From: Adiantum capillus-veneris
Taxonomy: Eukaryota > Streptophyta > Polypodiopsida > Polypodiales > Pteridaceae
Assembly (NCBI GenBank): GCA_014529385.2
Contig: CM043967.1
Coordinates: 128,563,182 to 128,627,181, forward strand
Direction of reading: 5' to 3'
Length of the DNA stretch: 64,000 nucleotides
A program made the position numbers and the translations under genes. Numbering within the stretch: the first letter of the stretch is position 1; every line of letters starts with the position of its first letter. A model generated the notes under the pieces. That model was given only the letters and a program-made list of their open reading frames with translations. It made no database searches and had not been told where the DNA came from. This document shows, one piece after another, positions 21,501 to 33,362 of this stretch.

Positions 21501-23436
21501 TGTACTAAATTGTACTTATGAGCTCGTGAGCTCCTCTGAAATCTATTCCCCAAGGAGGCAATCTTAAGAAATTGTCGAGCTATAGGCACCTGACCCTGCT
21601 TGCACTTCTGGTTTCTGGTGCAAAGTCACATTTCCCGGGTTTAAGATGGTGGTCTTTACATTTCTTTATCTGTAGCTTGGATTGGAATGTTTGCCCGATT
21701 GTTCAAGTAATTTCGGTGATTTGCTATAAATTGAAGCTATCGGTTACTATGGTTGCCAGTCAATTCTTGATGTAGCTTTCTTCATTTCTTTGATATATAT
21801 AGGTTATCGGTTATAGGGTGCCACAACACAAGTCCCTCTGTGCTTTCCTTCGAGGAATCCTGTTGCCAATTTTCAAGTGAAATCAGGTTTTAGCCATTGA
21901 TCAAAATTGTCGGAAAGTGTAAACTGACCATAAAATAAAAAAAGTGAGCTTAACTCTGTCAAAACTACTCCAAATTTGACCAAATTTCACCAGTGCACCT
22001 AGGATTACTATAGGCACAAAACTGTAATGAAACAGATAGACTTTGGAAAAAGAAACATGGATCGCGATCCATGTTGGGAAGCATTTGAAAATTCTAACTT
22101 TGGGAAGTTGTCCCTAGGCATTAAGGGATGCTACTGAGCAATTTTCTCTTGGATTTAGAACTGGGGTACATGGATCGCGATCCATGTTGGCAATATTTTG
22201 GAAATCTGTTGATACCATTTGGTAGGGTTCATCTTGATTATGACTTGGTCCAAAAAATTTGGGATTTGGATCAATGGTTTGATACTTGGGCTAAATTTTG
22301 AAAATCCTGTACAGATTCAGAGATTTTGGCTTTTGGAAGTGGATTTTTGGGATTCAAATGGCTTGAAACTTCATGGCTTGGCTTCCTTGAGCATACTGAA
22401 TAGATGGGCATGGGTTTTACTTTTTTTGGCAAAAAAGGTACCTGGATCGTGATCCGTGTTGGGGAGTATTTGAACAAGTTCTTGTGCACATTGGTTCTAT
22501 GGGTTTCCTAGTACACTGGTGATATTTTTGCAAGTTTGGACATGTTTTTCATAGTTTGCCCCATTTTTTTGTTTATGGCCATATTTTTTTCGTTTTGACC
22601 AAATCTATTTCTGGCAACACTTTTGGAGTCATGTTTTGCCTGGAATCTTCTTCTTGCTTTGATTTCTGATGATAGAGGTCTGTAGTTCATAGCTTTGCTT
22701 GGTTCCTTGGCAATTTTCCCTAGACATTGAATTCTTTTGAGAAGGCAAACTAAATCCTGCAAGTTTCACCATTTTTTGCAAGTAAACTTTTCCTTGGTTT
22801 TGATCCCATCACCATTCTTAGGTTACATTTGCTTGTTGATAGGCTTCAAGGAGAGTTTGACCAAAAGAACATTTACAAACTGAAAGTAGAAATCCAGGTG
22901 GACTTGATGATTTGTAGAGCACTTCTTGTGATTATTTTGTAACCCCAGTACTATTTGTTCATTGTCCAGCTAGTGAGCCCCTTTTATCCTGATTTTGACA
23001 AAAAAGGTACATGGATTGCGATCCATGTTGGGAAGCTTTTTGCAAAAATAGTCATGGGGTTTTGTTCCTGAGCTTCCATTGTTTCTTCTGTAGAAGTTTC
23101 CCTGATTTTAGGTTTTGGGAACATGGATCATGATCCATGTTCCAACACCTTCTCCTACTGTTTTTATCTTGGAGGATTCTGCCAGGTAGTTGGGGTCTAC
23201 TGATGAACTTTTCCTTGTTTTTGATGGGTTTTGGACTCCCTCCTTGGCCCTGTTAGTTTGTCAATTTTGTGACCTTGTACTAGTTTGATTTGTTGTTTTG
23301 GTACTGTTGATGCAGTATGGGTTACACACACATGCTCTTGCAAGGTTAATGATCATACCTATCAAATTTGGTGTAGTGAGATCCACCAAGGTGGTCGCAG
23401 CAGGCATAAGCAATTCCAAAAACTCTATGCCCTTGT

Positions 23437-23438
<2 letters not shown>
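21501..23438. other. Non-coding stretch with five copies of a palindrome
   Basis: No supported gene. It holds five copies of a 20-bp palindrome (listed separately) and is AT-rich with T runs. It lies upstream of the - strand unknown ORF and downstream of a probable LTR, so it may be a long 5' untranslated leader. Confidence 0.55.
22055..23140. repeat. Five dispersed 20-bp palindromes
   Basis: ACATGGATCGCGATCCATGT is a perfect palindrome at 22055-22074 and 22168-22187. Variants lie at 22440-22459 (imperfect), 23009-23028 (one mismatch) and 23121-23140 (CATG centre, again a perfect palindrome). Four of five are followed by a TGG run from GTTGG. They look like binding sites for a dimeric DNA-binding protein, like subterminal transposase sites, or remnants of a decayed array. 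Confidence 0.85.
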
Positions 23439-23483
<45 letters not shown>

Positions 23484-23507
23484 TTCCTCTCTCCTCTCTC
23501 TCTCTCT
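23439..23507. repeat. (CT)n microsatellite
   Basis: Interrupted (CT)n run of about 69 bases next to the left edge of the probable LTR. Confidence 0.9.
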
Positions 23508-24100
23508 GTGAATGAAAATGGGCTTTTGTAGCCCTTTTTTGACTATATGATCCCAGTCTTCCTGGAATGCCCATTTATACTTACCTTCATTGCTAATATC
23601 TTGTTGGGCTCATCACCTGCGGTTCGAACCGTTCGTCATTCTGACACTCAGTTTACAAATGACATCGATATAGTTTTGATCCTTCAAAAGTTGGCTCAAA
23701 ATTCATCTTGTGTTGAATTTTTCCATATCTGCCTTGTTTGAAGTCCTTGCTTTGAAGTTTCGGCGTTTGCTTTCAAAAGTCAATTCTGACTTTTCTTGCT
23801 TCGACTTATCAATTTTTTGTGATTACCTATCACTTTTTGTTTTTTTTGTAAAAGAAAATGTATTTACAATGATTATTAGTCGGCCAAAAATTAGCCAGAA
23901 TTAGTGTCACCTCCCTTATATACATACTCTTATGCCGGTATTAGATGGTGACGGTATGGCTCATGATTATGCCAACTAAGAGTCTGTCAGGCTCTGAAAA
24001 ACTTGTGTTTTTTTAAGAAACGGGGAAGAAAAGGAAACGAAACGAAGAGAAAAGAAGTAGGATGATAATAATGGTATATACAAATGGTACTCCAACTACA
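23507..24100 (-). repeat. Probable 3' LTR of element 3
   Basis: On the - strand it begins TGTAGTTGGAG directly after a polypurine tract (24101-24114). A TATA-like TATATAAG lies at 23916-23923 (- strand). A reading ending in TTCACA at about 23507 would give a TG...CA LTR of about 594 bases, but the left edge is a guess because no second copy is in the window. Confidence 0.55.
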
Positions 24101-24114
24101 TTTCCCCCCTTCCT
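24101..24114 (-). other. Polypurine tract of element 3
   Basis: AGGAAGGGGGGAAA on the - strand immediately precedes the TGTAG start of the LTR. The distance to the end of the polyprotein (24565) is about 450 bases. Confidence 0.7.
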
Positions 24115-24564
24115 AGAGTGAGTCGTCCGCGACCAGCATGTGTCAGAGTGCATGGGAATAAAGCACGTGTCTATGCATAGCCGTATAGTGTGGCTCTTTG
24201 ATGCTCATGGAGGATATGCATGGTAAAACAAATTGTTGTGCAAGAGATAGGTGTTGAAAAATATGCTCAGTGGCTAATGGTGGCGAGGTTCCTTGGAAGC
24301 TGCATGGTCCGAACAATAGTAGTTGTAGAAGGCGTGCTCTATGTTTGACTGTGACCTGCAAGAGTTTTTACGCTACCGATGGGGTCGATTGTTGGAATTT
24401 TTTGGGTTGCCATCGAAATTTCTTAGGTATGGATCCACTATGAGAGGCGTCGTGAAGGCGATGTTGTTTTGGTTGCCATACCCATTTGAGTGTGGTTGGA
24501 TGTCAAAGAGAGTGGTCCTTCGGTTTAGGCCGTTTGACAACAGCGGTGGGCAATTCGTGATGGT
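24115..24564 (-). other. 3' untranslated stretch of element 3
   Basis: No open frame of note on the element strand between the pol stop and the PPT. Nothing else recognised. Confidence 0.5.
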
Positions 24565-25179
24565 TTAATTTTTTTGTAGGCAATGTAGGTTTACGTGTAT
24601 TGATTTGGTGTTTAGGTATCCACAACTGCCTAGGGTTGGTTTCCATGATTGATTTATTAACCCATATTTTTGCAAGTTTATGTGGCCTAGACTGTCCATA
24701 GTACCTCTGTTTGCGACCTTGAACCCCATAGTGTTGGGCATTAGAGGTTCCTGTGTGATTTTTCTAAAAGTGGAGTAGTTAACCACATTAGCCTTGGCCC
24801 CTGTGTCCACTAACGCTCTTTTGGTGCCGTCGTTGATAAGTTGTAACTGAATGCGTAGATCCATCCCTCCTAACCATGTAGTTGTCGTTTGTATGGATGC
24901 TATCGGAGCATCCTGAACAGCCACATCCTGTTGTTCTTTCCTCTGGAAGTTTGCTTTTTTCCTTTGGTTCAATATTCTGAGTTTGGCCTCCTGCTGTGCT
25001 TGTTCCCGAATGTCTTGTGCTTGACATCTCCGTTGAGCTGAAGCATGGAGTGTTGCGAGCTCATCTGGTGTCAGCGGAAAAAGATATTTCTTTAACCTGC
25101 AACAACCACTCGTCCAATTAGGCATCGCCTCTCCTGCCAATGTTGCAAGCCTTAATGGCACCACTTTGCGATATATCAT
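24565..25179 (-). pseudogene. Integrase C-terminus joined to an aspartic protease-like domain
   Basis: Residues 6-31 read VVPLRLATLAGEAMPNW..CRLKKY, the usual end of a Ty3 integrase C-terminal domain (compare the LKPYLSR end in element 1). A basic, Gln-rich linker follows (about 45-90), and then a retropepsin-like segment: IQLQLINDGTKRALVDTGAK with D125-T-G (codon 24805-24807), NVVNYSTF, and a second strand FKVANRGTMDSLG. The frame is open throughout (204 aa), so protease-like sequence lies after integrase in one ORF. The usual order is gag-PR-RT-RH-IN. A frameshift near 25180 separates this frame from the integrase core upstream. Confidence 0.65.
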
Positions 25180-25995
25180 GGATCACAAAAGGCCCCATTC
25201 CTCGCTTTTTGAGTTTTTTGGAGTGTTGTTTCAGGGTGTACATGAGAATGTAATCCCCTATCTAGAACTCCTTACCAATCACGTGTTGATCATAAAAAGA
25301 TTTCATTTTCTTTTTCTGAGCATATATCCGAGCTATCGCTTTAAGTTTAGTTTCATAGAGTTGTTCTAGGGTGTCTAGTCTCTCCGATAGCTCATGGCCC
25401 ATCCATCCTAATTGTGTTGCCACTCTAAGGGATTTGACTAGGAATTCCAATGGTAGTATCACATTAATTTTGAATACCAGGTTAAAGGGAGTTATTCCAA
25501 TGGAGGTTTTAAAAGTTAGGCGGTAAGCCCATAAGGTAGTGTGTACCTTTTGATCCCAATCATTTCTTGAGTCACTGACTATTTTGGTGAGCATTGTGCA
25601 TAGGATTTTGTTGGTACTCTCTGCCTGTCCGTTGGCTTGCGGGATGATATGGTGATGACTTTCGATGGACCACCATGAATTTGTCAAGGAGCGTCTCAAT
25701 GACGTTGTTCACAAAGTGTGTTCCTCTATAGCTTACTATTTTGATTGGTAGTCCATACCACGTAAAGATATTTTTAAAAAGGAACTGAGTTGTAGTCCTT
25801 GCATCATTTTTTTGGGTTGCTTTGCTTCCACCAACTTCGTCATGTAATCTGTTGCTACGATGATGTATTGTGCGTGTGTCTTGTATCCTTGAGGGTTAAT
25901 GGGACCAATGAAGTCAATGCCCCATTTGGAAAAATCATGTACTCCCATCATCGGCCTCAGTGGCATTTCATCTCTCCTCAGGGGTGGTTTTGTGC
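25180..25995 (-). pseudogene. Integrase core of element 3
   Basis: WGIDFIGPINPQ (first Asp) and VATDYMTKLVEAK lie at 25736-25966; HHIIPQANGQAESTNK with the catalytic Glu lies at 25262-25699. The second Asp motif is lost in the broken stretch around 25700-25740, where a stop and a frame change occur. At 25995 the frame runs into the solo LTR. Removing that LTR, with one copy of GTGC, joins DECQR..KPPLRRDEMPLRP to it in frame. Confidence 0.8.
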
Positions 25996-28583
25996 TGAGG
26001 CGGTCCTAGGCGAGCAACAAGAAGAGCGGCCTCTAAACACCCTTCGAGGCTCCCGTGCTGCTCAATTGGGGTTGGGGCAAGCACAATCAGAGACAACAAT
26101 GAGCCACAGCCAGAAACCAAACAAGAAAAGGGGCACCACCTAGTTGTAGATGCGAACTAGGACGCACGTGATATCTCCTTGTACTCAAACGCACAAAGAG
26201 AGGGGAATGCAAGATAGCCACACACACCAAACACAAACATTCACCACGCTAGAGAGAGGTAAAGAGCACAAATCAACTTGAGCAACTCAGTCTTAGCCTT
26301 AAAGACTAGATGCACACAAAGCTTGATGAGAAATAGAGAGACAACACAAAACTTGACCTTGTTGCCAATACACAAATTGTCTTAGGGTCACGGGAGCCCT
26401 CTCATCGAGCACCCTCTTACAATTGACCTTTTAGGCAAACAATTCAACAAGTCCTCAAACCACCAAGCATGAAATGGCACAACAAACTTCAAGGACAATA
26501 TACCTTCAACCACCTGATGAGCCAACTTATCAAGTCAATTTGGAGAGAAGAGTCGTAGTTGCAGCATACAATTGCACCCAAAACTATAAATCTTATTTAT
26601 GCACAAGAGTAGGCTACAAGTGTGGTGAAGAGTATGGCATACAGTCCACTCCTCTAGATGGCATAACTAACTTCAAGCTTCTCCATGCACCTATGTGTAA
26701 TGATGGAATAGAGCACTCACAATGCACACACTCTACACAACTAGGCTTGAAGAGTGGTGTGTTATGTGTTGAGAATGGTGTGGTGTAGTGTGATCATGTG
26801 TTGATTTACAAGGGAGAGAAGGGATCTATTTATAGGTTTTAGAAGCCCCGATTTGGATTAGGCCTAATCAAGTTTATTTGAAGGAGTAAAACATTATACA
26901 TATTTTTATTTTTTTAATGAGGGTGGGTCTCTCTTGTCCTTTGAGTCACATGGATGTGGGCTCAAGGGAAGATAATTATTGAGGATGAAAGGAGAGGGAT
27001 TGAGTGAATAATTTGGGAGGGCCTACTCTAGTAGAGGGTGTATTTTACAATAAGGTTAGTGGTTAGTAGTTAGTAATTATCACTAAAAAATATTTACAAA
27101 ATCATTCACCAAATGGTGATATATATGATGAGAAAAGTTAGAGAAGGGATAAGCTTGTAAAGCAAGGTTGAAGCTTGGAGAAGTTGACATTCACCTCTTT
27201 ACAGCATCGGTAGAAGAAGCGGTCAGCATGGCGAAGTAATGCGTGTCGATGAAGCTATGTTATCTTCAAACCTTGGAAAATTCATGATAAAGCCTTCATT
27301 TGCAGAGGTTATCTTTGGATTTTTGTTGAGTTTTTGAAGTTCTTTACAAAGTTGAAGAGAGTATGGTAATATGGACAGATATGTAGAGAGAAAGGGGGAC
27401 ACATAGGGTGTAGAAATGGAGGATGAAGGCTATGGAGGTGTGAGAGATGTGGCAATGGTGAAGAGGGTGAATTAGTACATGGGAGTTGCAGGTTTGGGAG
27501 TGGGAAGGAGAGGGAGGAGTGTGTGTGAAAGAGGAAAATGATAAAGTGGAAGAGGGAGTGTGGCTGCATAGCATGGGCAAACTGGGGTCCACCAATAAAA
27601 TCATAGCTCACAGCTCGTAGCTCAAAAAAATATGAACAAAATTTAGGTGAAAGTTCAGCTCACGAGCTACAACTTTTGTTTGTATCACCTTTTCAAATTC
27701 GGGGAGCATGTGATCTTTAAAAATTCAGCAAAATCGACTGTTTTTTCCACTGCACAAAGTCCTTGTGAGATCCTTCTTTGAATGATTCTTTTGAATACCT
27801 CCAAGAGTGAGCTCCCCATGGTGCATGCATGCATTCCACATACCCTTGACCTTATTTGGTAGGTCTATAATTGAAGATATTGTTGAGATCATGATATAAA
27901 TGAATAATACAACTAAAAAAATCAAATATTGAGGGGTCTAAAAAAATATGTACATATCAAATATAAATAATATAGATGGAAAAAATATAAAGGGTCAAAA
28001 TAAATCTCTCTCATTATAAGTCTACCATAAAAAGATGAATATTTTTTGTGGTCTAATTTATGAGAGTAATAAAGAATAGAGGTAGGAAGGAAAAAATCAC
28101 AATAGTGAAAAAAATACACATAAATAGAACTAGTTTTTTTGGATTTTTGTTAGGATGGAGTTACACCAAAAAATAAGAGAAGCTTGCATGAAATTATTTT
28201 TATATGGAATAAAGAGTATGCAAAATGGTAAGAAAAAATATGTTAATGGTGAGTCAATGTACATAGCATAAATAACACACCATAGGTAGAAATATTTAAA
28301 TAAATACCAAAATAATTATGAAAAATCCTTTTATTTAGGCCCTATATACAATGAAATATTTACACACAAATGGGCCATACTATACTTATATTTTTTATTT
28401 TTTTGGCTCAACTAGCCCAGTGACTAGCTAATTAAGGGTTTTTAAGAAGATATGGGAAAAGTCCCCTAACTCACACACACCTATATACAGTGAAATGGTA
28501 GGGATAGCCACAGTGTTTGGATGATTTTAGTAGGGTGGGTTAACTCACTATGGCAATTACGAAGAGCCGAAAAATGGCTATCA
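25996..28583 (-). mobile_element. Solo LTR of the element 1 family
   Basis: 2588 bases. On the - strand it begins TGATAGCCATTTTTCGGCTC and ends CTAGGACCGCCTCA, as in element 1. It is flanked by GTGC at 25992-25995 and 28584-28587, a 4-bp target duplication. TATA box at 26827-26834. No internal region is present, so it arose by recombination between two LTRs. It is more diverged from the element 1 LTRs than they are from each other. It splits the integrase of element 3. Confidence 0.88.
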
Positions 28584-28954
28584 GTGCGTTGACATTCATC
28601 GCGTCGTTTGACATATGTGGTTGCATCCATGAACAGGGTCGGCCACCATATGCCTGAGTGTAGCACTAGCTTTGCCATTTTATCAACCGAGAAGTGTCCT
28701 CCGGTTTGTCCCAAGTGTGCTTGATCTAGGATGACGTAATATTCGCTTTCTGTAGCACACAGCCGTAATTGTTTGTCCTTTCCCCACCTATACAGTTGGT
28801 TGGCAATGAGCAGATAGTCTCTGGCCTCTTCCTTGACGATTTTCCTTCTTACTTTGTCCCATTCTGCTGGAAAGGTTTTGTTTTTAAAGTACTCAATGAT
28901 GTGAGCACTCCATTTAGGTGCTTGTACTATACGAAACATTGTGGCATGTTCCAC
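28584..28954 (-). pseudogene. Integrase zinc-finger part of element 3
   Basis: The - strand frame has LDQAHLGQTGGHFSVDKMAKL, IWWPTLFMDATTYV and RDECQR: an HHCC integrase finger in which the first Cys of the final pair is Arg (VKRRDEC). Upstream sequence, WDKVRRKIVKEEARDYLLIANQLYRWG, is the usual linker from RNase H. The last codons before the LTR belong to the same frame as the integrase core on the other side. Confidence 0.75.
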
Positions 28955-29331
28955 TGGGGGCTATATTATACATCTAACACAGGATTTTACATATTTATGG
29001 ACATTGTATTCCATGTTTGGCCAGTAGACACCCCAGTCTTTGTAACCATTGGCCTGTCAGTGTTTCACCAGTGTGAAATCCCGTATTTTGTATATGAGCT
29101 TGTTTGAGGTAGTAGGTGGTATCCTCAGACTGTACACAGTCTCAGTATCCCATCCTTACCGTGTTTGTACAGCCGTTCTGCTAAAAGGATAAGATTCCGT
29201 GTTTGATGGATCATTGATGGTTGTCTTTCTATTTACAAAGAGCCGATTGTGAGTAGAGGCATGGCCTCTTCGCTCCATTGCGGCACTATTTCTATGTTAA
29301 ACAGATGGAAGATTTTGCTCCAGTCAAAGGC
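28955..29331 (-). pseudogene. Decayed RNase H region of element 3
   Basis: Between the RT frame and the integrase finger, no long frame remains on the - strand. RNase H is expected here by position only. Stops and frameshifts have removed recognisable motifs. Confidence 0.4.
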
Positions 29332-30396
29332 TTACAAAATTGGAGTTGAAATCAAATGTTGCTTCAATTTTTGGAAAGCTTGCTCACATTCCTTTGCCCA
29401 TACGAACTTAGTTATGAGAGCGTACAATGGCTTAGCTATTACATCATACATATATATGAAACGTCGGTAGTATCCACAATGCCCCATAAATGCTTGCATT
29501 TCTTTTATCTTTGTTGGTCTCGGTAGTGCAGCAATTGTCTGCACCTTTTCTTGATCAGTTGAAATGCCGTTTTTGGACACTACGTGGCCCAGAATTCTAC
29601 CCTGTCTTACCATGAAGACACATTTTTCCAGGTTTAAGAAGATACGATACGTTCTACATTTTTCAAATACTTTTTCCAGATGAGTGATGTGGTCACTTCG
29701 TCGATGGGAATGAACACAAAGATCATCCATGTAGATACTCCAAAAATTGTCTGAGATATTTTTTGATGCGTGGGTCATTAGTCTTTGAAATGTGGCCAGG
29801 TCATTGGTCAAGATAAAAGGCATTAACCTGTATGCCAATATACCCCACTCTGTCGCAAAATCTATCTTATGTTGATCTTCCGCCTTAATCGTAAATTGGT
29901 TGTAGCCTGAGAACCCATCCAAGAAACTATAGGCCTCTTTCGCTGCTACTCTCTCAATAACATGATCAGTTATTGGCAGTGGGTAGTTATCCCTGATGGT
30001 GGCTGCATTTACTTGCTTGAGGTTTACACAAACATGCGGCTTGCCATTCTTTTTGGGTACCACCACAATCGGGGACACCCACTCTGTGTGCTCAATCTCG
30101 TAGATAAACTCAGCGTCCCTCAGTTTGTCTATTTCCTCCTTGATTTTCTTTGCAAAAGTTTCATTGTACGTGTAAGGACGTTGTCTATGTGGTATGGCAT
30201 CACTCTTTAAGAGAATCATGTGCGGACATATCTCCGGATCTATCCCCTTTAGATCTTTGTATGACCATGCAAAGACATCTTTATATTGCCTAAGTGTATC
30301 GACTAGAAGTTTCTCTTCCTCTTCAGTAAGGTCCGTGGAAATATAGCCCGGTTTAGGATCCTCTCTTGGTTCTGCTAAGTTGATGCTTTTCGTGTT
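29332..30396 (-). pseudogene. Reverse transcriptase of element 3
   Basis: The frame 29332-30219 carries the Ty3 RT: WVSPIVVVPKKNGKPHVCV, LDGFSGYNQ, YRLMPFILTNDLATFQRLM and the catalytic IYMDDLCVHS, then LGHVVSKNGIS and AFMGHCGYYRRFI. The frame remains open upstream to about 30396, with EEEKLLVDTLRQYKDVFAWSY, the usual approach to RT. The F-I-L-T-N-D-L-A-T-F motif departs from the common FGL-x-NA-P-A-TF, a sign of decay. It is more diverged from element 1 RT than element 2 is, and represents a different Ty3 family. Confidence 0.85.
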
Positions 30397-31253
30397 TTAA
30401 GGCCCATCATATGAAGTTCCTGGTTCTTTGGGATCTTGTTTGGGTTTTTGCACCACTATCTTCCTATCTTGAATGGTATACTTCTTATAGTGGGATGGTG
30501 CATCGAATTTATCATCATTTGATTCCTCGTCAGTTTCCATTTCTATTGTCCAAACTTCTTTCAATGCTCGTTTCAAATCATTGTATTTGACTTTACGCTC
30601 CATCTTGGACAACTTAAACGATTTTTCGGTATCTTTCTCTTTTTTTGGTTTTTGTTTTGATGTTGTTTTGGTTGAGTCGGGTTTCATATATCACCCTGAA
30701 ATCCTGTCCTTGAGGCAATCAATTACTTCGACTAATCTCAAGTACTGTGTTTTGTCAGTCAGTTGAGGTACTGAGTCCTCGTTGTGCTTGTTGTGGTCAT
30801 TTCTGCGTTTATCCCGATACCTGTGTTGTCTTCGAGGGTTTTGGTTTGGGAAATCATAGTAGATCACTCGCCGATCCTTTCGTTTGATGCTCTGGATCGA
30901 GCTACTAGACAGCTCATCGTCCGCGTTATCCTCTAGCATCTTATCAGTTGAGTCTTGAAAATCTTCTTCGTCATTCGTTTGGACAAGGTCCCTTACAGAG
31001 ATTTCTTCTACTATGTGTCGGCATTCAGTCACCCCTTCCTTGTCAGGTACGCCTTCCTCGGTCTTCGGAGTTAGGTGGACATTCATCATCTGGAATGGAA
31101 TGATATCATACCCTTCCTCATCACAAAATTTGGTGAGGGTCACTTCGTTGACACAAACATCAAGAGTACCTAGTATTTGTTGCCATCCAAATGGTTCGAG
31201 CATCTCTTCTGGAAAAGGCTCTGGTATGTACACTTCATCTTGTGCAGTCCTAT
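30397..31253 (-). pseudogene. Element 3 ORF upstream of RT
   Basis: Two - strand frames (30691-31278 and 30397-30687) separated by a stop. Upstream part: FGWQQILGTLDVCVNEVTLTK and PFQMMNVHLTPKTEE. Downstream part: basic, hydrophilic, with DFPNQNPRRQHRYRDKRR and a Lys-rich stretch. No zinc knuckle or protease motif is seen. The frame is cut at 31253 by an LTR fragment of element 2; the first codons of the 30691-31278 frame come from that LTR. Function unknown; gag tail or linker by position. Confidence 0.5.
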
Positions 31254-32091
31254 TGATAGCCGTCCTTTTGGCTCTCATAAAATGTTTTAAGAAGCCACTT
31301 CATCCCAAAGAAACACCCTAGAACAATGACTAGGCTTGCTTTTTCATTGTAAATCGTGTGTGTGCGTTTAGGATTTTTATCACATTTGTTTTATCAAATC
31401 ATTGAGTGAGTCATTGGGCTAGGAGACAAAAAATAAATTTATAATATTACGGTCACCCCTTACAGAGATTTCGTCTACTATGTGTCGGCATTCGGTCACC
31501 CCTTCCTTGTCAGGTATGTCTTCCTCGGTCTTCGGAGTTAGGCAGACATTCATCATCTGGAATGGAATGATATCATACCCTTCCTCATCACAAAATTTGG
31601 TGAGGGTCACTTCGTTGACACAAACATCAAGAGTACCTAGTATTTGTTGCCATCTAAACGGTTCGAACATCTCTTCTAGAAAAGGCTCTGGTATGTACAC
31701 TTCATCTTGTGCATTGCTATTGATAGCCGTCCTTTTGGCTCTCAGAAAATGTTTTAAGAAGCCACTTCATCCCAAAGAAACACCCTAGCACAATGACTAG
31801 GCTCGCTTTTTCATTGTAAATCCTGTGCGTGGGTTTAGGATTTTTATCACATTTGTTTTATCAAATCATTGAGCGAGTCATTGGGCTAGGAGACAAAAAA
31901 GTAAATTTATAATATTACGGTCACCCCTTACAGAGATTTCGTCTACTATGTGTCGGCATTCGGTCACCCCTTCCTTGTCAGGTGCGTCTTCCTCGGTCTT
32001 CGGAGTTAGGCAGACATTCATCATCTGGAATGGAATGATATCATACCCTTCCTCATCACAAAATTTGGTGAGTGTCACTTCATTGCCACAA
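30991..32091. repeat. 2.3 tandem copies of a 470-bp chimeric unit
   Basis: Unit 1 (about 30991-31454) is element 3 coding sequence plus 200 bases of an LTR start (TGATAGCC at 31254). Unit 2 (31455-31923) repeats both, with the LTR start at 31721. Unit 3 (31924-32091) repeats only the coding part and stops at the Copia remnant. The join AATATTACGGTCA to CCCCTTACAGAG is identical in units 2 and 3. Confidence 0.88.
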
Positions 32092-32895
32092 ACAAGGATT
32101 CTTTGCCAACATGATGCTGCTAATATTGTCACAATATATAATGACACTATCAAGATAGTCAAAACCAAAGTCTACCACAAGTACTCTCAACCATGACTCT
32201 TCACATGCTGCCAAAGTTGCTCCACGATATTCAGCTTCTGTACTTGATAATGCTACAGTTGATTGCTTCTTTCTACTCCAACTTATCATACCATTGCCAA
32301 TGGACAATGCATAACCACTTGTAGATCTTCTATCCATAAAATCTTCTGCCCAATCTGCATCTGTGTAACCATAAATACAAAGCTTCCCATTCTTTTCATA
32401 AAACATTCCATAACTAACAGTGTCTTTCACATATCTCATAATCCGTCTCACTGCATCAAGATGAATTTTACATGGCTTTTGCATGAATTGACTCACAACA
32501 CCCACTGCATAACTCAAATCTGGCCTTGTTATTGTCAAGTAAATAAGGCTTCCAACCATCTTGTGATACATAGTGACATCCTCAATGTAATGTCCATCAT
32601 CAAACAACTTCACATTTTGATCAAGAGGTGTATCAACCGGTTTGCACGCTGTCATTCCATACTTCTCAAGAATATCCAGCGCGTATTGTCTTTGTATCAT
32701 CCAAATTCCTAATAAAGTGTCGACAATTTCAATTCCCAAGAAATATCTCAACTCACCAAGGTCCTTCATGTTGAATTCTCTCAACAAACTCTTCTTGACA
32801 TGAAAAATTTGCTCATCATGACTTCCAGTGAGAATCAAGTCATCAACATAGATAACAATAACGACGATCTCTCCATCAACATGCTTCAAAAACAA
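32092..32895 (-). pseudogene. Copia RT C-terminus and RNase H
   Basis: IVIYVDDLILTGS holds the catalytic YVDD. GELRYFLGIEI, PDLSYAVGVVSQFM and GYTDADWAEDFMDRRSTSGYA follow, and then the RNase H motifs SSTEAEYRGATLAACEE and IYCDNISSIMLAKNP. The frame is cut after NPC, about 25 residues short of the usual end. Confidence 0.9.
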
Positions 32896-33360
32896 TGAGT
32901 GATCAGCAGTAGACTATTTCTATGGCTGTATCATATAAACTTCTTCTTCCAAGTCACCATTCAAGAATGCATTATCGACATCCATTGGCCGTAACTTCCA
33001 ATCGAACATACTTGTCATTGCTATCACCAATCTGACTGTTGTCATCTTTGCAACTAGACTAAATGTCTCATCATAATCAAGACCTTTTGTTTGTGCATAA
33101 TCTTTAGCAACAAGCCTCGCTTTGTATCTTTCCACACTACCATCTGACTTGCACTTGACTTTGTATACCCATTTTGAACCAATTTCTTTCTTCCACTTGG
33201 AAAGCGAACCAAATCCCAACTGTCATTCTTCACAAGAGCACCCATCTCATCATCCATAGCTGACTCCCATTCTGATTTTCCAATTGCCTCTTGAAAACAT
33301 GTAGTCTCTTTATGTTGCACACGTGAAACCATGTATGCATAATGTGTACGCATGTAACCG
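32896..33360 (-). pseudogene. Copia RT N-terminus
   Basis: Frames 32920-33219 and 33054-33353 hold ESAMDDEMGALVKNDSWDL, then KWVYKVKCKSDGSVERYKARL and DYDETFSLVAKMTTVR, the N-terminal RT hallmarks. A frameshift near 33190 and a stop near 32918 break it. Confidence 0.88.
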
Positions 33361-33362
33361 TT

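Noticed and set aside
23439-23531. Ser-Leu repeat proteins across (CT)n or (GA)n tracts here and at 16631, 50160 and 55758
   Set aside because: The frames are produced by the dinucleotide repeats themselves.
26474-26788. 104-aa frame inside the solo LTR
   Set aside because: Not conserved in the LTRs of element 1; no motif; lies across the LTR promoter region.
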